A stretch of 64,000 nucleotides of DNA from Actinoallomurus sp963823735. Its GTDB lineage: Bacteria; Actinomycetota; Actinomycetes; Streptosporangiales; Streptosporangiaceae. Under the pieces are notes generated by a model. It was given only the letters and a program-made list of their open reading frames with translations. It made no database searches and was not told the origin of the DNA. The DNA lies in contig CAWGMO010000001.1 in NCBI GenBank assembly GCA_963823735.1, positions 558,001-622,000 of the forward strand, in the 5' to 3' direction. A program made the position numbers and the translations under genes. This document shows, piece by piece, positions 45,580 to 54,433 of this stretch. Position 1 is the first letter of the stretch. Each line of letters begins with the position of its first letter.

Positions 45580-46467
45580 ATGAGCGCCCAGGCCGATCTT
45601 CGCCGGGGCCTTGGGTTCGTCCGCCCGATCGGGCGTACCAAGGGCCCGGTGTCCGAACCCGACCTACCGCCCGCGCGCCGTCTCGACCTGCCGGGACGCG
45701 GAAACGTCACCGTCCGCGTCGTCGAGGGGCACACGCCTGTGCTGCTCCTGCACGGGTGGGCGCTGACCGCCGACGTGAACTTCTGCCACCTCATGCCGCA
45801 CCTCCCGCAGGGCTTCGTCGCGATGGACCACCACGGCCACGGCCACGGCCCGCGGCGCGAACGGCGCTTCCGCATCGAGGACAGCGCCGACGACCAGGCC
45901 GCCCTCCTGGACGCGCTCGGCATCGACGAGGTCATCGTCTGCGGCTACTCACTCGGCGGCCCGATCGGGCTCGAACTCGCGCGCCGCCACCCGGAACGCG
46001 TCGCCGGGCTCGTCCTCCAGTCCACCGCGATGTACTTCGACGGTCCGATGGACCGGATCGGCCGGCCGCTGATGCGCGCCCTGCGCCCGCTCACCCGCTT
46101 CGACATCGGCCGTACGACGCCGCTGCGCTCCCTCGACCAGACCCGCAGGCGCAGCCCGGCGGCCGCGCGCCTGTGGCCGTGGCTGCGCCGCGAACTCGTG
46201 CACTGCCACCCTCGTACGATCGTCGACGTCATGCTGGCCGAGTACGCGTTCGACTTCCGCCCGCACGCCGCGACGCTCACCGGCGTGCCGTCGGCGGTGG
46301 TCGTGACGACCCGCGACCGCGCCGTGCCGCCGGAGGACCAGCGGGAGCTGGCGCTGCGCCTGCGCGCGGACATCGTCGAGATCGACGACGACCACGACGT
46401 GTTCCTCGCCGACCCCGAGGCCTACACCGCCGCGACGCTACGGGCGATCGCCCGCGTCACCACCTGA
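45580..46467 (+). CDS. Alpha/beta hydrolase
   Basis: A 295-residue alpha/beta-fold hydrolase. The oxyanion region is VLLLHGWALTADVNF, the nucleophile elbow VIVCGYSLGGPIGLELARRH (Ser in GYSLG), a late Asp lies in AVVVTTRDRAVPPEDQ, and the His in IDDDHDVFLADPEAY. The substrate is unknown. The first 35 residues before the fold are basic. The last 11 bases overlap the convergent DUF711 gene. Confidence 0.88.
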   Translation: MSAQADLRRGLGFVRPIGRTKGPVSEPDLPPARRLDLPGRGNVTVRVVEGHTPVLLLHGWALTADVNFCHLMPHLPQGFVAMDHHGHGHGPRRERRFRIEDSADDQAALLDALGIDEVIVCGYSLGGPIGLELARRHPERVAGLVLQSTAMYFDGPMDRIGRPLMRALRPLTRFDIGRTTPLRSLDQTRRRSPAAARLWPWLRRELVHCHPRTIVDVMLAEYAFDFRPHAATLTGVPSAVVVTTRDRAVPPEDQRELALRLRADIVEIDDDHDVFLADPEAYTAATLRAIARVTT

Positions 46468-47551
46468 CCGTGGTGTCGGTCAGGTAGACCGACGTGAAGG
46501 ACGTACGGTCGCCGGTGCGCGTGCCCGGCACCGGGAACAACCGTGCCGACAGCGGCTTGCCGAGGCGTTCGGCCAGCGCGGTGACGTCGAGCAGGAGGTT
46601 CGCCAGGTCGGTGACCGAGCTGTCGCCCGGCAGCGGCACGGTGTCCAGGCCGGTGCCGCACACCGAGGAGTACGCGAGCAGGTCGTGCAGGCCGATCCGG
46701 CCCTCCTCCCAGCGCTTGGCGAGGATGACGTCCTCCATCACCGGCAGCATCAGGCCGTTGTACCCGCAGGTCGGCAGCGAGGTGCCGCGCAACGCCGCGG
46801 TCAGCGCCGCCGCGACGGCGAGCGTGCCGGGCGCGCCGAAGCGGCCCACGACGGACTCGAACGCGGCGGCGATGCTGTCCGGGCCGTTCGGCGCGGGCGA
46901 CAGGTCGATGCCGCCGAACCGCAGCCCGAGGTCCGCGGCGACGCGCTCCGCGAGGCGTACGACGGGGGTCGCCTCCTCGGTGATCGCGGCGGAGACGCGC
47001 TCGGTCAGGCCGTCCAGCCCGCCCGCCGCCGCACCCGTCACGATGCTCGCGCCCTGCAGGCCGACCGTGAGGTTCGCCGGGCCCGCGTGGTACGCGGCGG
47101 GGAAGAACGGCGCGCCCGCCGGCACCCGCGCCAGGGCCGCGAACCGGAAGTTGCCGAACCCCTCCTCGGTCTCGGCCGCCAGGCGCAGCATCACCTCGGC
47201 CGCCGGACGCGCCGCGGCGGTGTTGCCGTCGAGGCGGACCGTGCAGTTCAGCGCGTCATTGCCGATCAGCAGGTCCGGGATGATCTCGACGCCGAACGTC
47301 GCCGGGCCGAGCGAGCAGTAGACGATCTCCGCGTCGTCGAGCATCGCCTGGAGGTCACGCGCGTACGCGGCGGTCGGCTCCATGTCGTCGAACACGGGCC
47401 GGGTGGACAGCCGCAGCGTCTGCACGTCGTACCCGGCGTCACGGAAGTCGGCCTCGGCGCGGCGGAGCGTCGCCGCGCCCTTGGCGACGGCGTCCGCGGG
47501 CAGCGGGTGCGGCTCGGCGACGCCGAGCGTGAGCGTACGGATCGGAACCAT
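46457..47551 (-). CDS. DUF711 family protein
   Basis: A 364-residue protein of the DUF711 (UPF0210-like) family, related to glycyl-radical-type folds but without known activity. Recognisable parts are IVYCSLGPATFGVEIIPDLL, EEGFGNFRFAALARVPAGAP and the Gly-rich LPTCGYNGLMLPVMEDVILA with YSSVCGTGLDTVPLPGD. It is the last gene of an amidase, methyltransferase, DUF711 operon; its ATG overlaps the previous stop (TGATG). It is shorter than the roughly 450 residues of classical members. Confidence 0.82.
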   Translation of the reverse strand: MVPIRTLTLGVAEPHPLPADAVAKGAATLRRAEADFRDAGYDVQTLRLSTRPVFDDMEPTAAYARDLQAMLDDAEIVYCSLGPATFGVEIIPDLLIGNDALNCTVRLDGNTAAARPAAEVMLRLAAETEEGFGNFRFAALARVPAGAPFFPAAYHAGPANLTVGLQGASIVTGAAAGGLDGLTERVSAAITEEATPVVRLAERVAADLGLRFGGIDLSPAPNGPDSIAAAFESVVGRFGAPGTLAVAAALTAALRGTSLPTCGYNGLMLPVMEDVILAKRWEEGRIGLHDLLAYSSVCGTGLDTVPLPGDSSVTDLANLLLDVTALAERLGKPLSARLFPVPGTRTGDRTSFTSVYLTDTTVRW

Positions 47552-48969
47552 CAGGCGATGATGTCAAAGAACCCGTCGGCGACGAGATCCGGCATCACCG
47601 CGAAGGCCCGCTCGCGTACGCCGCCGGGCTCGGCCTCGGTGAGCTGCGCGATCGCGTCGAGCAGCGGGCCCAGCGGCAGATCGCCGTCGCACGCGCCCGC
47701 CAGCGCCGCCTCCAGGGTGCCGACCTGGGCGGCACGGCGCAGCCCGGTGGTCTGCCGGAGCACGATGCGCTCGGGGTCGTCGGCGCCCGGCGGCCCGATC
47801 TGCTCCTGCACCACGCCGGGCGCGGTACGCAGCAGCGTCGCCGGGGTGAGGTCTTCGGGCCGCCCGCGTACGACGCGGTCGACGTAGGCGCCGACCGGCT
47901 GGTCGACGGCGTGCCGGAGCTCCTCGACGCGGACGTTCTCGGTGCCGGAGCGGTGCAGGCTGATCCAGCCGAAGCCGATGCCGGTGACCTTGCGGCTCTC
48001 GAAGTGGTCCAGCCAGGCGTCGTAGCGGGCGAGGTACTCCGGGGTGCCGGCCTCGCAGGAGTCGCGCAGCCACAGCTCGGCGTACTCGGCGGGGTCCTGC
48101 ACGTCGCGCTCGACGACCCAGCCGTCGACGCCCTGGACCCAGCCGGCGACGCGCTCGCGCCAGTCCTCGCCCTCGACGTGCAGCCAGTTCGCGAGCAGGT
48201 GGCACCAGCCGTCGTCGGCCAGGTGCGCGGGCGCGCCCTCGACGAGCCGCCGGCAGACGTCGTCGCCGGGCAGGCCGGACTCCCGGTAGCCGAACCGGCG
48301 GTCCGGGGAGATCACGAACGGGGGGTTCGACACGATGAGGTCGAAGGTGCGGCCTTCGACGGGTTCGAACAGCGAGCCTTCGAGGAGCTCGGCGTCGACG
48401 CCGGAGAGCGCGAAGCTCAGCCGCGCGAGGTCGAGGGCGCGCGGGCTGAGGTCGGTCGCGGTGATCCGGCCGGCGCGCCCGGCCAAGTGGACGGCCTGCA
48501 CGCCGGAGCCCGTCCCCAGATCCAGCAAGTTGTCCACAGGCCTGTGGACAACGAGCTGCGCGAGGCTGCCCGACGCGCCGCCCTGGCCGACGACGTGGTC
48601 TTTTCGCAGGGCAGCGCCACCGGGCCGCGCCTTGAGGTCGGAGACGATGTGTCCACAGGCTGTGGACGAACCGGGCGTCTCGACGGGTTCGACGTGCAGC
48701 GCCGCGCGTACGTCACCGCCGTCACGGGTCACCAGCCCGAGCGCCAGCAGGTCATCGACGGGCAGCGCCGCCTCCGCGACCGGCACCTGAAGCCAGAACA
48801 GCCGCAGGAGACTCTCCAGCGGCGAACCGCCCCCGGTGGCGCGCAACGCCGGGACGATCTCGTCGCGGGCCAGCGCCGCGCCGGCCACCGGCCCGAGCAG
48901 GCGGCGTACGCCGTCGACGGTGTAGCTCTCGAACAGCTCGCGGACGCGCCCGATGTGATCGGCGGACAT
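47551..48969 (-). CDS. Class I methyltransferase of the N-methylase (NPPY/NPPF) type
   Basis: A 472-residue methyltransferase with an N-terminal helical domain. The SAM site is VDNLLDLGTGSGVQAVHLAG, followed by ITATDLSPRALDLARLSFAL and the catalytic motif FDLIVSNPPFVISP. That motif marks enzymes methylating an exocyclic or amide nitrogen (PrmC/HemK-like or rRNA adenine/guanine type). An extra C-terminal domain of about 200 residues is conserved in actinobacteria. The gene lies 3 bases after the amidase gene and overlaps DUF711 by one base. Two palindromes matching DnaA boxes lie inside its 5' third. Confidence 0.88.
   Translation of the reverse strand: MSADHIGRVRELFESYTVDGVRRLLGPVAGAALARDEIVPALRATGGGSPLESLLRLFWLQVPVAEAALPVDDLLALGLVTRDGGDVRAALHVEPVETPGSSTACGHIVSDLKARPGGAALRKDHVVGQGGASGSLAQLVVHRPVDNLLDLGTGSGVQAVHLAGRAGRITATDLSPRALDLARLSFALSGVDAELLEGSLFEPVEGRTFDLIVSNPPFVISPDRRFGYRESGLPGDDVCRRLVEGAPAHLADDGWCHLLANWLHVEGEDWRERVAGWVQGVDGWVVERDVQDPAEYAELWLRDSCEAGTPEYLARYDAWLDHFESRKVTGIGFGWISLHRSGTENVRVEELRHAVDQPVGAYVDRVVRGRPEDLTPATLLRTAPGVVQEQIGPPGADDPERIVLRQTTGLRRAAQVGTLEAALAGACDGDLPLGPLLDAIAQLTEAEPGGVRERAFAVMPDLVADGFFDIIA
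48530..48669. promoter_or_regulatory. Cluster of DnaA-box-like palindromes inside a gene
   Basis: TTGTCCACA at 48530-48538 and its inverse TGTGGACAA at 48543-48551 form a perfect 22-base palindrome. A second palindrome, GTCCACAG (48651-48658) and CTGTGGAC (48660-48667), gives two more boxes with one mismatch each (48649-48657 and 48661-48669). TTGTCCACA is the DnaA box form preferred in high-GC actinobacteria. Two exact and two near matches within 140 bases are unlikely by chance. Confidence 0.55.
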
Positions 48970-48972
48970 CGG

Positions 48973-49809
48973 TCAGCCGAGGAACTTGGCCAGGCCCTGC
49001 GCCAGCGCCTCGGCCATCTTCTGCCGCTCGGCCGGGCTCTTCATCTTCGCCGCGTCGCCGGCGTTGCGCATGTTGCCCGCCTCGATCATGACCGCGGGCA
49101 CCTTGGCGACGTTGAGCCCGCCGAGGTCGCTGCGGACGTTGAGGCCGTTGCCCGAGCCGATGTAGTTCGCGAACGGGATGCCGGTGCCCTGGTGGTAGGC
49201 GTTGCGGATGTCGAGGCCGAGCTTGCGGGAGACCGGGGCGACCTGGTCGTTGTACCCCTTGAGCACGGCGGGCTCGATGACGTGGAACCCGTGGTCCTTG
49301 GCCGGCGCGCCGTCTCCGTGGATGGAGAGGCTGGCGTCGGCGTGGGCCTGGTTGGCGATCTTCGCGCGGACGTCCACGCAGGGACCGACGCCGGTGTCGT
49401 TCGGCCGGGTCAGGATGACCTTGGCGCCCTCGGCGCGCAGCACCTTCGCCAGGCGGCGCGAGACGTCCCAGGTGTAGGCGTGCTCGGCGTAGTTGTCGTT
49501 GGTCGAGGTGCCCGTCGTGTTACACGGCTTGCGGCCGTTGATGACGTCGACCTTCTTGTTGATGATCGCCGGGTGCGCCGCGTTGCCGCCGTTGTGACCG
49601 GGGTCGAGGACGATGACCTTGCCGGCCAGGGAGCCCTGTGACGATGGGGACTTGGTGGCCAGGGCCGCGGACGTGGCGGGCGCGGGGCTCGGCGGCGTGG
49701 CCGCCGAAGACGCGCCTCCGGACCCGCATCCCGCGAGCAGACCTGCCACGGCGGCGGCGCTCGCAGCGCCGCACGCCCTTCGCCTGGAGACCCTCACGAG
49801 AGCACGCAT
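48973..49809 (-). CDS. N-acetylmuramoyl-L-alanine amidase (Amidase_3), lipoprotein
   Basis: A 278-residue protein with a basic N-terminus, a hydrophobic signal and the lipobox LLAGC. A Ser/Thr/Pro/Ala linker leads to the Amidase_3 domain: KVIVLDPGHNGGNAAHPAII (first zinc His), AYTWDVSRRLAKVLRAEGAK, ADASLSIHGDGAPA (second His) and VPAVMIEAGNMRNAGDAAKM (catalytic Glu). It cleaves the bond between MurNAc and L-Ala in peptidoglycan. It is the first gene of a three-gene operon. The start at 49809 gives the best signal peptide. Confidence 0.93.
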   Translation of the reverse strand: MRALVRVSRRRACGAASAAAVAGLLAGCGSGGASSAATPPSPAPATSAALATKSPSSQGSLAGKVIVLDPGHNGGNAAHPAIINKKVDVINGRKPCNTTGTSTNDNYAEHAYTWDVSRRLAKVLRAEGAKVILTRPNDTGVGPCVDVRAKIANQAHADASLSIHGDGAPAKDHGFHVIEPAVLKGYNDQVAPVSRKLGLDIRNAYHQGTGIPFANYIGSGNGLNVRSDLGGLNVAKVPAVMIEAGNMRNAGDAAKMKSPAERQKMAEALAQGLAKFLG

Positions 49810-49964
49810 CGCCCTCAGTCTGCCAAACGGACGGCACAGCTTCGGCCTTAGGGCGGCAAAAGGCCGGTCCGGCCGCTGATCCTCTTCTCGTGCGGAGGGT
49901 CCACATGAGAGAAGGTGGCCGCCGTCGCCCTCTCCGCGCTGAGTACGACGACGACGGCCACGTC

Positions 49965-50258
49965 TTAGAGGACCGCGTGTTCCTTGGCGAGCAGGGCGGC
50001 GAGAGCACGCGCCTCGTCCGCGTCCAGGCCGAGCACCACGCGGGGGCGACCCCACGGGTGGTCGATCGAGTGGGCGACGTAGCTCGCGACCGACTCCGAC
50101 ACCTCTTCGACCAGGCCACGCGAGTGGCGCCACTGCGACCACGCACGTTCGAGCTCGCTCGCCGCGCGCTGGGCGCACGACACCAACTCCGGATCACGCA
50201 CGATTACCCCCCATGATCCAAACGGTCCGCCGCCCGGCGGGTCCGCAGGCTCGGCCAT
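49965..50258 (-). CDS. Small hypothetical actinobacterial protein
   Basis: A 97-residue protein from the ATG at 50258: Gly/Pro-rich start, then GVIVRDPELVSCAQRAASEL, a helical ERAWSQWRHSRGLVEEVSES, and SYVAHSIDHPWGRPRVVLGL with a final DADEARALAALLAKEHA. It is soluble and has no known domain. Upstream in-frame codons to 50318 and a downstream GTG at 50207 are alternative starts. It is single, between the amidase and a LacI-type regulator. Confidence 0.6.
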   Translation of the reverse strand: MAEPADPPGGGPFGSWGVIVRDPELVSCAQRAASELERAWSQWRHSRGLVEEVSESVASYVAHSIDHPWGRPRVVLGLDADEARALAALLAKEHAVL

Positions 50259-50425
50259 CCCCCCCGGTACGGCCCCGCCTGCTCCCAGCCCGCCGAGCGG
50301 CCGGTGCACGTCACCCATTAAGACCGGCGCGGCCTCGTACGGCAGGCGGGTTCGAAGATGCTTGGTGAGGCCGTTACCGTCGCCAGACCCGCACCGGACC
50401 TACGGCGCCCTGGGTAGATCAGGCC

Positions 50426-51454
50426 TTACGTCGGCACGCGGCCGGTCGTCGCCCGGATCACCAGATGCGGGACGACGAGGGTCTGCATCGGCTCGCGCTG
50501 AGGGTCCTCGATACGGGCGCACAGGCGCTCGGCGGCGACCCGGCCCATGTCACGGCGCGGCTGGTCGACGCTCGTGAGGCCGATGTGCCGGATCGCGGCG
50601 AGATGGGTGTTGTCATAGCCGACGATCGAGATGTCGGCCGGTACGCGCAGGCCCAGCTCGTGGGCGGCGGACAGCACCCCGGTCGCCACCAGGTCGTTCG
50701 GCGCGAAGATCGCGGAGGGCCTCGGCTCGCGGACCAGCAGCTTCCGCGCGGCGCGGTAACCGCCCTCCTCGGTGAAGTCGCCCGGCTCGACCACGATCTG
50801 GTTCTCCAGCCGGTGCCGCCGCATCGCGGACTCATACCCCGATCTTCGGTACCGGGAGGTCGTCGAAGGCGCCCCCTCGATGTGCGCGATCCGGTGATGC
50901 CCCAGCCCGACGAGATGGTCGACGGCGAGCCTCGCGCCCAGCTCGTCGTCGTCCACGACGATGTCGACGCCGGCGATGTCACGCTCACCGACGACCACGA
51001 CCGGAACGTTCTTCGACGCCTCCCCGAGACTCTCCGGCACGACACTGAGCAGGACGAGACCGTCGACACGCATCTCCAGGAAGGCCTCGACGGCCTCCGC
51101 CTCGAAATGCGGGTCCCACCGGCCGCTACCGACGAGCATCCGCAGCCCCTCACCGTGCAGGCTCTCCTGCAACCCGTCGAGGAACTCCGCGAAGAACGGG
51201 TTGTGCAGGTCCGCGACCAACGCCCCGATCAGCCGCGTACGCCCCTCGACCAGGCTGCGCGCCACGGCGTTCGGACGGTAACCGAGCTCCCGCGCGGCCT
51301 TGAGCACGGCCTGCCTCCGCTGCTCGCTCACGTGCGGTGACCCGCGCATGACCAACGAGACAAGGGATTTGGACACGCCTGCGCGCTCGGCCACGTTGCG
51401 AATAGTCGGCTTGGCCGCCACAACCATCTCCCGGCGTCGGTCCTGTCCTGACAT
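50426..51454 (-). CDS. LacI family transcriptional regulator
   Basis: A 342-residue LacI/GalR-type repressor. The HTH is TIRNVAERAGVSKSLVSLVM with the hinge region RPNAVARSLVEGRTRLIGAL. The periplasmic-binding-like domain carries FFAEFLDGLQESLHGEGLRM, VPVVVVGERDIAGVDIVVDD and SAIFAPNDLVATGVLSAAHE. It probably senses a sugar, but no sugar gene is adjacent, so its targets are elsewhere. The ATG at 51454 follows AGGAGAG by about five bases. It is divergent from a TetR gene. Confidence 0.93.
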   Translation of the reverse strand: MSGQDRRREMVVAAKPTIRNVAERAGVSKSLVSLVMRGSPHVSEQRRQAVLKAARELGYRPNAVARSLVEGRTRLIGALVADLHNPFFAEFLDGLQESLHGEGLRMLVGSGRWDPHFEAEAVEAFLEMRVDGLVLLSVVPESLGEASKNVPVVVVGERDIAGVDIVVDDDELGARLAVDHLVGLGHHRIAHIEGAPSTTSRYRRSGYESAMRRHRLENQIVVEPGDFTEEGGYRAARKLLVREPRPSAIFAPNDLVATGVLSAAHELGLRVPADISIVGYDNTHLAAIRHIGLTSVDQPRRDMGRVAAERLCARIEDPQREPMQTLVVPHLVIRATTGRVPT

Positions 51455-51515
51455 GGCTCTCCTGTCCCGGCGGCCGTCCTGTCGAGAGGCCGACCACCAC
51501 AAGGGAGGAGATGCC

Positions 51516-51548
51516 ATGATGCCCCGACATCGGCCTCGTAGGTGGTAA
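51516..51548 (+). CDS. Possible ten-residue Arg-rich leader peptide
   Basis: AAGGGAGGAG, one of the strongest ribosome sites in the window, lies five bases before ATGATG, which opens a frame reading MMPRHRPRRW and then TAA. The gene after it is TetR, 116 bases downstream. Its place between two regulators and the arginine run suggest a translated leader, but the leader could be chance. Confidence 0.35.
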   Translation: MMPRHRPRRW

Positions 51549-51664
51549 CCGTCCGTAATGGCCGTCCCGGCCGAGGCTTTCCGACTGGTCCGCTAGGGCG
51601 AACAACGATCCTGACCGGGTATGACGGACCGCTATTGGATCTGGCCTCCGATACGCTCTGAAAC

Positions 51665-52348
51665 GTGGCTGACCGAACAGCGGACCCGACCACACCGGAG
51701 GCCGCCAGAGCCCGCACGGGCCGACGCCGCCTGAGCGTGGACGAACGCCGCGACGAGCTGATCTCCGCCGCCCTGGAACTCTTCAGTGACCGCCCACCAG
51801 AGGACATCTCCATCGACGACGTCGCCGACGCCGCCGGAGCCTCCCGCGCCCTCGTCTACCACTACTTCGGCGGCAAACAAGAGCTGTACCTGGCCGCGCT
51901 GCACAGCGCCGCCAAGCAACTGAGCGACCTCTTGGAACCCCCGTCGGCAGGCCGCCCGTTGGAGCGGCTGGCGGTGTCGCTCCACCGGTATTTCTCGTTC
52001 GTGGAAGACCACGCGGCGGGTTTCGTAGCGTTGCTACGAGGCGGCCCCGCGTACCGGACAGGCGAGGTGGGCGAGGTCCTGGACGGCATACGCCAACTGG
52101 TGATGAGCCGCATCGTCGCGTCGATCGGCGTCTCCGAACCAGGCCCGGTACTCCGGATCACGCTGCGCTCGTGGGTAGCGTCAGTGGAGACAGCGGCACT
52201 GGACTGGCTGGAAAATCGCGACCTGACCAGGTCAGAGCTGGAAAGCCTCCTGATCGACCACCACGTGGTCCTGCTGGGCGCCGCCGCCAAGCACGACCCG
52301 GAGGTGGCGGCGCTGATCGCCCGCCTGTCCGCCGAGGAGTTCGACTAG
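51665..52348 (+). CDS. TetR family transcriptional regulator
   Basis: A 227-residue TetR regulator. The HTH is ELISAALELFSDRPPEDISI, then DDVADAAGASRALVYHYFGG with KQELYLAALHSAA. The helical ligand domain is unremarkable (LRITLRSWVASVETAALDWL). The start is the GTG at 51665. No target gene is next to it; downstream is a repeat array of 1.6 kb without genes. Its ligand is unknown. Confidence 0.93.
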   Translation: MADRTADPTTPEAARARTGRRRLSVDERRDELISAALELFSDRPPEDISIDDVADAAGASRALVYHYFGGKQELYLAALHSAAKQLSDLLEPPSAGRPLERLAVSLHRYFSFVEDHAAGFVALLRGGPAYRTGEVGEVLDGIRQLVMSRIVASIGVSEPGPVLRITLRSWVASVETAALDWLENRDLTRSELESLLIDHHVVLLGAAAKHDPEVAALIARLSAEEFD

Positions 52349-52395
52349 CTGCCAGAGACGGCGCGCCGCAGGAACGAGGCCGGCGCAGCGGCAAA

Positions 52396-52723
52396 GGTCC
52401 GCACGCCAGCAGGTCCACGCGACACCAGCTCAGCGCACCACTAAGGTCCGCACGCCACCCGGTCCACCCGACATCCGGTCCGCACGCCACCACGGTCAGC
52501 GCGACACCAGGTCCGCGCACCCACCCGGTCCGCACGCCGCCACGGTCAACGCGACACCGCTCAGCGCACCACCAAGGTCCGCACGACACCAGTTCCACAC
52601 GCCACTAAGGTCCGCACAACACCCGGTCCACGCGACACCCAGGTCCGCACGACACCAGGTTCACCGCGCCACCAGGCCCGCACGACACCAAATCCAGGCG
52701 CTGCCTGGTCCGCACGCCGCCAA
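52396..52723. repeat. Degenerate tandem array of about 20 units of 15-17 bases
   Basis: The stretch divides without remainder into 20 consecutive units of the type GGTCCGCACGCCACCA. Variants include GGTCCACGCGACACCA and GCTCAGCGCACCACTAA. Units 4, 6, 9, 12, 16 and 20 are nearly the same. The period averages 16.4 bases, which does not keep a reading frame, so it is not coding. It begins 48 bases after the TetR gene. No known repeat class fits. Confidence 0.75.
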
Positions 52724-53013
52724 GGTCGGCTGGCCGCCGAGCCGCCTCCTGCCCGACGAGTCCGCATGGCGCGCACTTTGGGCGAAGGGTCCAGTTGGTC
52801 GGCCCCCTTCGGGGGGCGTGTCATGACCCGCCATCGGATTTTCGGCCGTTTCACCCTCCGGGCGTGTCGCGCAGGTGAATAACCCCCGCTTCGCGCGGTT
52901 TGCCCGCAGAGGGTTCAGCCACCAACGTGCACGACGGCGCGCGCGTCTGGTCCCGCTCACGCATGCGACACCCTTGGCCCACCCCGCACACGCAGGTCGG
53001 CCCGCTCGGCACC

Positions 53014-53434
53014 GACCTGATCGTCGGCGCACCGAACGCGCGTCGGCCCGGCTCACGCCAGTCCGATCGTGATGCCAGCGTTCTCACCTCGGTCAAACCG
53101 GGCTCGCATACCGACGTCAGCCCAGATCACGCATGTCTGATTGTTGGCGCAGGGCACGTACATCAGTCCGGCTCATGCCCGTCTGATCCTCAACGCAGGG
53201 CACGTAGATCACCCTGGCTCACGCCTGTCCGATCGTCGGCGCAGGGCACGTACATCCGCCCGGGTCGCGCCTGTCCGATCGTGGCGCCCGCGTTCCTACC
53301 TCGGTCAACCCGAGTCCGCGTACCTACGTCCGGTCCGGCTCGCGCCGATCTGATCGTCAGCGCGACGCACGTACATCGGTCCGGCTCGCGCCCGTTTGAT
53401 CGGCGGCGCTCCCGTTCGTACCCCGGGCGACCCA
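53014..53434. repeat. Tandem array of 46/47-base and 74-base units
   Basis: Units begin with a GTCCGATCGT-like word and end GGCTCGCGCC-like. Their bounds are 53014-53060 (47), 53061-53134 (74), 53135-53180 (46), 53181-53226 (46), 53227-53272 (46), 53273-53346 (74), 53347-53393 (47), and a partial unit from 53394. The short units share GCAGGGCACGTACATC. The two long units match each other (TTC-TACCTCGGTCAA-CCG). The order is short, long, three short, long, short. The period breaks the codon frame, so the array is non-coding. Confidence 0.75.
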
Positions 53435-54052
53435 ACGCCCACCCGTACGCCGACTGGCTATGCCGCGTTCGGACCGTGGACAGCCACTCCAGCCGTACTG
53501 CGTCCCCAGCCGGGGCGGGCGTCTGACCCACTCCCCACCGGGGCGCTGCTCGACCGGCCAGCGCTGCGCCGTACGGCTCCTGGGCGTTTCTATGACGGAT
53601 TTCGCCCTATGGGCGTGTCACGGCGTGTCGCGTACGGTTCGCGCCGTGCGGGTCGACACGCCGTTCACAGAGCGTGATGGCGCTTCTCTCGGCGGACTGA
53701 TCGCCTGAGCTTCATGTTCGTCACCGTCCGTGACGTGGACGGTGGCTCCGGCGTGGAGCCGGCTCCGGCCCGGCAGGGTCTGCGCTTCTGGCGGAAGCGA
53801 AGACCTCCGGGCCGGAAGACGGCCCGTATGGAGTCCGTAAAACCCCCCAAGCACGGCCCCGTGTTCACGGGGCCGATGGAACTTCAGTGGAAGCTCCCCG
53901 ACCGGCCGCAGCGACGGTGAGACCGTCGCGCAGCGGCTTGACGCACCGGGACCGACCACGGCTGAGCGCGGTCGATCGGTGCGCGCCCCCCAGTACAGCG
54001 ACCATCGGCGATCCATCTCGGCTCGTCGATGTCCGATCGGGGTGTCTTCGAG
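53435..54052. other. Gene-free stretch with hairpins before bldC
   Basis: No reading frame here has a recognisable product. Visible structures are CACCGTCC-GTGACGT-GGACGGTG near 53720-53742 and a strong hairpin at 53854-53875. The 52724-53013 stretch before the 46-base array also lacks genes; it contains a CCCCC-TTC-GGGGG hairpin near 52803-52816. A small RNA is possible. Confidence 0.4.
53854..53875. terminator. Ten-base-pair GC hairpin downstream of bldC
   Basis: CGGCCCCGTG and CACGGGGCCG are perfect arms around TT. On the minus strand the stem is followed by TGCTTGGGGGGTTTT. It lies 178 bases beyond the bldC stop and may end that transcript. Confidence 0.55.
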
Positions 54053-54256
54053 TTACTCCGACCGCTGCTGCGGGATCCCCCCCAGCAGAGCGCGGACCTC
54101 GGCCTCGCGGTAGCGCCGATGCCCTCCCAGCGTCCGGATTGACGTCAACTTCCCAGCCTTCGCCCAGCGGGTGACGGTCTTGGGGTCGACGCGGAACATC
54201 GTCGCCACCTCTGCCGGCGTCAGCAGGGGCTCGGCCTCTGGCGTACGAGCTGACAT
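54053..54256 (-). CDS. bldC: Developmental DNA-binding protein BldC
   Basis: A 67-residue MerR-like winged-helix protein without effector domain: EPLLTPAEVATMFRVDPKTV, TRWAKAGKLTSIRTLGGHRR and YREAEVRALLGG. This sequence and length are diagnostic of BldC, which binds head-to-tail on direct repeats and holds back sporulation genes in Streptomyces. The ATG at 54256 follows GGAGGAGAGG. The gene order with the SCO4090-like gene and valine dehydrogenase is that of Streptomyces. A BldD box lies about 180 bases upstream. Confidence 0.96.
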   Translation of the reverse strand: MSARTPEAEPLLTPAEVATMFRVDPKTVTRWAKAGKLTSIRTLGGHRRYREAEVRALLGGIPQQRSE

Positions 54257-54433
54257 TTGTGCGGCCTCTCCTCCGTGGACCGATGACAGCGATCCAGCGT
54301 TTGATCCTCGCGCGTGCCACTGATGTCTCTTATGGTCTGGATGAACCACTTTGACATCACAAGACGTAACCATGCCACCACTCAGCGCAACAGGCAAGTC
54401 CCTGATAGCAACTCTGCGATTTTTGGTGGCTGA

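Noticed and set aside
52900..53526. A 208-codon plus-strand frame across the 46/74-base array
   Set aside because: Repeat units of 46 and 74 bases shift the frame at each copy, so conserved repeats are not under coding constraint in it.
53844..54075. 6C-type small RNA because of three CCCCCC runs
   Set aside because: The runs are not in loops of paired stems of the expected shape, and one lies inside the bldC coding end.
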